Shown here piece after piece: positions 59,170-64,000 of a stretch of 64,000 bases of DNA. Positions within the stretch are counted from its first letter, which is position 1. Each line of letters opens with the position of its first letter. Made by a program: the position numbers and the translations under genes. Source of the stretch: Plectrocnemia conspersa (lineage: Eukaryota; Arthropoda; Insecta; Trichoptera; Polycentropodidae); the NCBI GenBank assembly GCA_009617715.1, contig VTFK01000153.1, positions 682,001 through 746,000 of the forward strand, given 5' to 3'. The notes under the pieces were generated by a model, which saw only the letters and a program-made list of their open reading frames with translations, was not told the DNA's origin and did no database searches.

Positions 59170-59600
59170 AACAGAGAGCAACTTTACGTACATGGAGTAT
59201 ATGCGGACCTCGGCGGTGCGTGTTCTTGAGATCTTGAGTAGGCAGTTTCGACTGGCGAGTCCCGTCCCGGGTCCCGCGGGATAAAGGCTTCGCAAATTAA
59301 GAGTCTAGGGTTAAAGCAGGCGAGGAAACACTCGAGACCCCCGGCGCTCTTTTGACAAGCAAGCAAACGGCTTTCCTTCAATCGCTTTTTACATACTTTG
59401 AATTATTTCCGAGCTTTTAACATAAAATAATACGAAATATTTTCCACGTGAAACATAATATTATAAATATACATATATTATATACGACAACGCGATATTT
59501 CGTTTCTTTTTAGCTCTCGGCTACGCCCGCTTCAAAGGATAGCATCCTTTCCTCAGAAAAGACGCTTTAAACTGTTGTTTTATTTTAATTTCGAGGTCGT
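59170..59600. promoter_or_regulatory. GC-richer island
   Basis: At 59190-59400 the sequence is GC-rich (GAGTCCCGTCCCGGGTCCCG about 59257), with two overlapping minus-strand frames that share no domain. At 59534-59550 a 7-bp hairpin AAAGGAT/ATCCTTT sits in a second complex patch. Regulatory candidate. Confidence 0.25.
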
Positions 59601-60829
59601 TTTACTGTTAAAATATATTCAGCGTAGTGTTAATAAAACACGTGCTTGTATTTTATGTCTGTTTCACATCTTTTGTCAACAATTTGTGTATATATGAGGA
59701 TTCTTAATCTGTGAGGTATACATCTGGGTGAGTTACCTCTTAACTCTAAATGTTTATATCCGTTTTTATATAAGACAACATAATGTAAAAAAATAATACA
59801 GCTATGTTTACTTTAAATACAAGTTACATATTATCTTGACTATGTTTTTTCCATGTGAAAATTCTTTGTAGCTATAAAATGTATAAGCAAAAAAAGCCTA
59901 ATCCTAATCATTGCGTAAAAATAATTAACCTACAAACTCTTTTAATATGTCATACAATATATAATCGCTAATACCAAAAAGCTTCACACAGTCGGTAAAA
60001 CATGCGCCCTTGAGGTGATTCCGACAGAAACAACGAATTGGTGAAATACCTATGTATGTTGAATAAAAAATGTCATCAATTCTGGAATTTTAAATATGTC
60101 GTTTGATATTTTGGGTTTAGTCGTGGAGAAACACAATACAGTAACCACTCTTTGGACTTTGATTGAATTATACATACAAAACTTTTTACCTAGGTGAGAT
60201 ATACCGATGACATATGCATGAAAAATCATATTAAAAATAATCTAGTTACAAGAAAAAATACTTAATATCTGTCTTGGTAACTTTTGTGAAGTCTTTATAA
60301 GTCCTTTCTAAATCTTCATGCATTGTGGCAAAATATTTTTTAAAACTTCATTCCGTCTTATGGCTGCTTTGAATCACATAATATCAAAATAATATTACAC
60401 ACAATTAAGTACTTAGTGATATTTAATCAATAAAAAGAAAATAAATTGTAAGACATTTTTTATCAACGTTCTAAAAATATGCACGTAAAAATTCATTTAA
60501 CGTTCTTAATTTCACCTTTAATACGTATCGAAAAAGAGCTATTCTTTACTGTTTAAATTTATAAAAAATACATTCCTGTTCCTATTCTATCTTTTTGCTA
60601 AATTTTAAATAGTCCATGTATAATACAAATTTAATATTATACGAAACAATAAAAAGAGCTAAGATAAATATTTATATTGTATAAACATTGTTGTGCTACA
60701 AATAATACGCTTGAGCTTTGTGTATCGTAAAATATTTCGCGTATGCTATTATCATTATTCGTGTACATAATTTATGATTTTAATATGAATATGGCTTTTG
60801 AACACTGTTCTATTACAATAATAAATAAC
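59601..60829. other. AT-rich sequence, no gene seen
   Basis: AT-rich DNA with a small complex patch near 60000-60050. Nothing recognised. Confidence 0.5.
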
Positions 60830-61429
60830 GGTTTGTCGTGCCGAATTTTTTCGCCAGTGTCCTTTATGACGTAACCAATTAATTACTATTGTGTTGTGCT
60901 AAAATGATGGTAATTTATGGCTTTTGTCTAGTTTACTGCTTGCATTATTGGCTTATGTAACAATTCATATTGTAAACTTACTAAAAGCATTGACAATAAA
61001 TACAACAATGTATTCTTTAGATATGTTTAAAAAAGCGTGAAAAATATAAAATAAATTAGAAATATAGCTCCTTCATGAATATATTATACTACTGGCTTTG
61101 TATAGCAAAAGCCCCAATTTAGAATGCCTTGAATTTTGTTACTGTAGAAAAAAATTCAGATAGACACCAATATAATTTGAATGGATGAGCGCCTTGCTTG
61201 AACACTCTATCTATGTAAATTGAAAGCTTTAGGTTGATAATCTACAAACGAACAGTGAAATTGTTAAGAATAATATAAATTAAAGCTAAAAAATGATTTT
61301 ATGTGACTTTTCCGTATAAATTTTAGGAATGTTTTGAATATATGTACCTATATATTGATAATGACTATATACTTACACTATTTTTTATATATTATACATA
61401 ACTTGTAAAGTTTAATCGATTTAGTTAAA
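60830..61429. other. Mixed sequence, weak patch at the start
   Basis: The patch at 60830-60950 has AACCAATTAATTACTATTG (about 60873) and resembles the AT-leaning regulatory candidates. The rest is AT-rich. Confidence 0.35.
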
Positions 61430-61965
61430 GTTGAACCAGATGTTCACAGTCGAAATATTCCATCAACCTTTTGCACTGTCCTCAATATTGAATTCCACAA
61501 TTGACTATATAGAACCCTGTGACGGGTTCCCTTATTGAGGTCAAGCTGCAGAGAAATCGCATATTCAGATTGAAGCGATCCCACAGGGGCAAATTTGACC
61601 CCAACCAGCTTGGGACAGCCAATAAGGTCGCAAAATAGCGCCGAGGCAAATACACATAAAGGACACCTTCATTTTGTCCATTTATTTTTACTCTCATCCA
61701 AACGATTTGGTCAAAGAGGGCTAAATTGTAGACAAAGAGAGGGCTTTCGATAATTGGACGTATGTGTGTTGAGTCGTAAAGCAAAATAGTGCGTTCGATG
61801 GGTAAACATAATTTAGTGCCATAAGCACGCGAATGTGTCTTTCATAAATTGCGCCATAATATCGGAATTGGTGTTGGTTTAGGATTACGGTTATTTGCGC
61901 CGTTTTGTACTGATTGGTATTTGGAAATTGTCGCAATTGAAACTAATGAATATTTAGCCTGATGA
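61430..61965. promoter_or_regulatory. Complex island with TCF-like words
   Basis: About 500 bases of mid-GC sequence with GGTCAAAGAGG (about 61708) and GACAAAGAGAGG (about 61731), both carrying CAAAG cores in one orientation, and GATAATTGGACG (about 61749). Two overlapping minus-strand frames of 100 and 71 codons have no recognisable domain. Candidate enhancer. Confidence 0.3.
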
Positions 61966-62304
61966 TGAATGAGAATGTTTGCATAATGACGCTTTAAAAA
62001 GTACCCTGATTATTTCAAAGCTCGTATAGCGATTACAGTATGTTTACAAAACTTAAAACCAAATTGTTTATATGTATGGAAAATATTAATTTAATAAATT
62101 ATAAGGGGTCCAGTCAGCTGCATCGTTAACTCTAGAATCATTTAAACGAGCATTTAAAATTATTAAAATGAAATAACCAACTCGTTAACTAAAGGCACAG
62201 CAATAAAATAAATCAACTCAATGCTTAAGCATTTGCGTATTAATTAAAAGATTTCACGGACGCAAAGGGCATTGTCCTGTTAAGCACTCAAAAGCAATGA
62301 AAAA
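61966..62304. other. AT-rich sequence, no feature seen
   Basis: AT-rich DNA without recognisable structure. Confidence 0.5.
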
Positions 62305-62432
62305 AATACTCTTATGTGTGTAATGATACGGATATTCAATGCGTCTATCCTGCGTAAAAACCGCTATTGTCATTCACCCCTTTGAAAGTTTTACCTTTCA
62401 GTTTCACTTCAAGGCGTAAACATATTAATTAT
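62305..62432 (+). repeat. Dispersed repeat module, copy at 48.11 kb
   Basis: Direct-orientation match to 48111-48245, best at TTTCACTTCAAGGCGTAAAC (about 62401). It lies about 200 bases before the inverted 1.2-kb arm. Confidence 0.55.
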
Positions 62433-62637
62433 ATTTTTTTTAAATAAAATATAAAATTCCTACCTAAAAAAATTAACAATATAATTTAGTCTTCAATTAA
62501 ACTATAAATAACTAAATAGGTGTGTTTTAATAAAATTAATAATACAAACATACTTAATATTTTTCAGTATTTTGCAAAAACTAAAATTAAATAAAACAGA
62601 TTTGTGAATATAGTTAGAAAATAATAATAAAAAAATA

Positions 62638-63880
62638 CTGCGATGGCGCCGACACGAATTTAATGTTTTTGGCATAAATTTTTGTCTTCTAAGAAGGGAT
62701 AATTGTTTTTACGCTCTCCTATTGTCCAAAATTCAGTTTGAATATACTTTGATCAGCTTTTTTATATTAAAAGTGCATAGTATTATCGGTAATGATAGCT
62801 ATCATATTACACAGTGTAATATCGAAATGCAGAAAAACTATAGAGCAATATGTGAGAAGTGATATCTGTCTCTATAATTGTTTCGCTTATTTTCTCCTGA
62901 GAGATGAGTTGGCTAAGTTTGTATTTTAGACTTGACCTAATGAAAGTTCTAAAACTATAATTAGTTTTAGAACTTTCATTAGGTTAGGTTTGGGTTTGAA
63001 CAGCAAATGGGCATTTCGCAATTGGCAAATTGAGGTTCATAGACATTTTAGAGCAGCATATTAGTGCCTATCAATTAAATTATATTTTCGCTAGTAGAAA
63101 TATATATCTACTGTTGAAAATGTATTTGGACTTTACTAGTGAAAATATAACTTTACTAAAAAATACAAATTCACTATAACATGTATACATCTGAAGTAAT
63201 GATAAGTATGTAAATATATTAATTACTACAAATATAAAAGTTGAATTTATATAACTTTACTAGAACCTGCTTGATAATTCATATTTTCTCTGGTAAAAAT
63301 ATATATCTACTGGTGAAATATGATTTTAATGAAATGACATATTTTATAAAATATTTTCGGGAGAGACTGTTTTTAAGATTTTTTTTAGGAATAAACATAT
63401 AAAAATTATTTATTTTGCTGCATTAAATACAGTTGTCAAATTATCAATAATACAATATATAAAAACATTAAATTTTAGATAATTCTGCTGGCGCTGTTTT
63501 TGATTTTTCGTTATTTCTTCTTTCTTAGGTATTCGTTCTGAATTTTCAGATCATAATTTACATTCGTTGAATATTTTCTCTCATGTCTAATATTTTTTAA
63601 ACGTTCAAAAGTCAACAATCATTTGCAAACAAATTTTAACACTAACGGAGCCGCGTCAAAAAACAATCTGTCCCTTTGAATAATAATGTTTATTGTGAAA
63701 GTACTACCTACCTAGAAAGTGGGTGCTTTTGAAGGCAATGTTCCGCTCCTTTCATTAATTGCATATATTAAAAGAGCTGGAGGAACTTATACCTGATATT
63801 CATCAGTACAAACATCTCAAACAACTGTAGTTTAGTTCAGATCAGTTTTTACTTTTTTATACATATATCCTTGCTATGAT
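62638..63880 (-). repeat. 1.2-kb repeat arm, inverted partner at 56.27-57.47 kb
   Basis: Reverse-strand relative of 56270-57470, aligning block by block in opposite order. Examples are ACGCTCTCCTATTGTCCAAAA (first 20 bases at 62711), CTCCTGAGAGATGAGTTGGC (about 62894), TTAGAGCAGCATATTAGTGC (about 63048), GCATTAAATACAGTTGTCAAATTA (first 20 bases at 63419) and GGAACTTATACCTGATATT (about 63782). It contains a nearly perfect 23-bp palindrome at 62935-62984 whose counterpart near 57170-57205 is degraded. The outer limit is not certain because the window ends at 64000. Confidence 0.8.
62935..62984. repeat. Perfect 22-bp palindrome inside the repeat arm
   Basis: ACCTAATGAAAGTTCTAAAA plus CT (62935-62956) pairs exactly with 62963-62984 around ATAATT. 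The matching place in the other arm still reads CCTAATGAAAATTCTAAGAC but its second half has lost the symmetry. Confidence 0.8.
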
Positions 63881-64000
63881 TTTTTCCAGAGTCGGGCCCC
63901 TCAAGAAAAACTCTTCCCCCTCTCTCGTCAGGCCTGGATATGGACCATATTTTTTTTAATCTTGGAAATCAAAGTAAGTAATTAATAATTATTATTTATT
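63881..64000. other. Window end, GC-richer patch
   Basis: A patch at 63893-63945 (TCGGGCCCCTCAAGAAAAAC) is GC-richer than the arm. Its identity is unknown; it may be flank or the outer end of the repeat. Confidence 0.35.

Noticed and set aside
61482..61936. Overlapping minus-strand frames of 100 and 71 codons as a gene
   Set aside because: Neither shows protein-like features, and both lie in a mid-GC island whose motifs suit regulatory DNA better.
1..64000. CRISPR array, bacterial operon, rRNA gene or viral gene cluster
   Set aside because: No regular short repeats with unique spacers, no packed ORFs, no rRNA-like sequence and no recognisable viral protein.

Overview
This window looks like nuclear DNA from an insect-type eukaryote, probably lepidopteran-like. 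It is strongly AT-rich. It has no bacterial-style gene packing, no long intact ORF, many dispersed transposon remnants, and short GC-richer islands of complex sequence. The organism call is an inference from composition and repeat content. I could not confirm a single intact protein-coding gene. The window reads as a gene desert or a very large intron with a heavy load of old repeats.

Layout. 1-8.6 kb is AT-rich sequence with GC-richer islands near 0.4, 2, 5.5, 7 and 8.2 kb, plus a tRNA-Thr-like SINE head at 2.75 kb. A non-autonomous DNA transposon split by a LINE 3' end lies at 8.65-10.39 kb. The 10.5-20 kb stretch has more islands, small hairpins, a fragment of the same DNA transposon at 17.65 kb and a short coding-like relic at 12.6 kb. 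A diverged tandem array of about 155-bp units occupies 20.0-20.7 kb. It is followed by a promoter-like segment near 22.0 kb and a perfect 25-bp-stem hairpin at 22.67 kb. The 23-38 kb stretch holds islands, two pairs of ancient direct duplications (28.0/30.0 kb and 32.0/32.5 kb) and an open GC-richer segment at 30.7 kb.

At 38.6 kb a broken signal-peptide-like exon abuts a decayed LINE reverse transcriptase. At 40.7-43.5 kb two more LINE 3' ends flank an apparently complete 1,044-bp copy of the DNA transposon with perfect 28-bp terminal inverted repeats. The 43.6-55.3 kb stretch has further islands, AT microsatellites, a 129-nt hairpin at 48.9 kb, a 44-codon ORF at 53.3 kb and a cluster of homeodomain-type TTAATTAA palindromes at 54.8-55.0 kb. 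From 56.3 kb to the end, two copies of one roughly 1.2-kb repeat face each other about 5.2 kb apart.

The only internally supported history is transposition. The two inverted copies of the DNA transposon (8.65 and 41.25 kb) act as filled and empty sites and show that the LINE inserted after the DNA element. The GC-richer islands would fit cis-regulatory modules of a distant developmental gene, but that is inference from composition and motif density. No cross-species comparison was possible. I found no convincing previously undescribed gene system; the best leads are in the findings.
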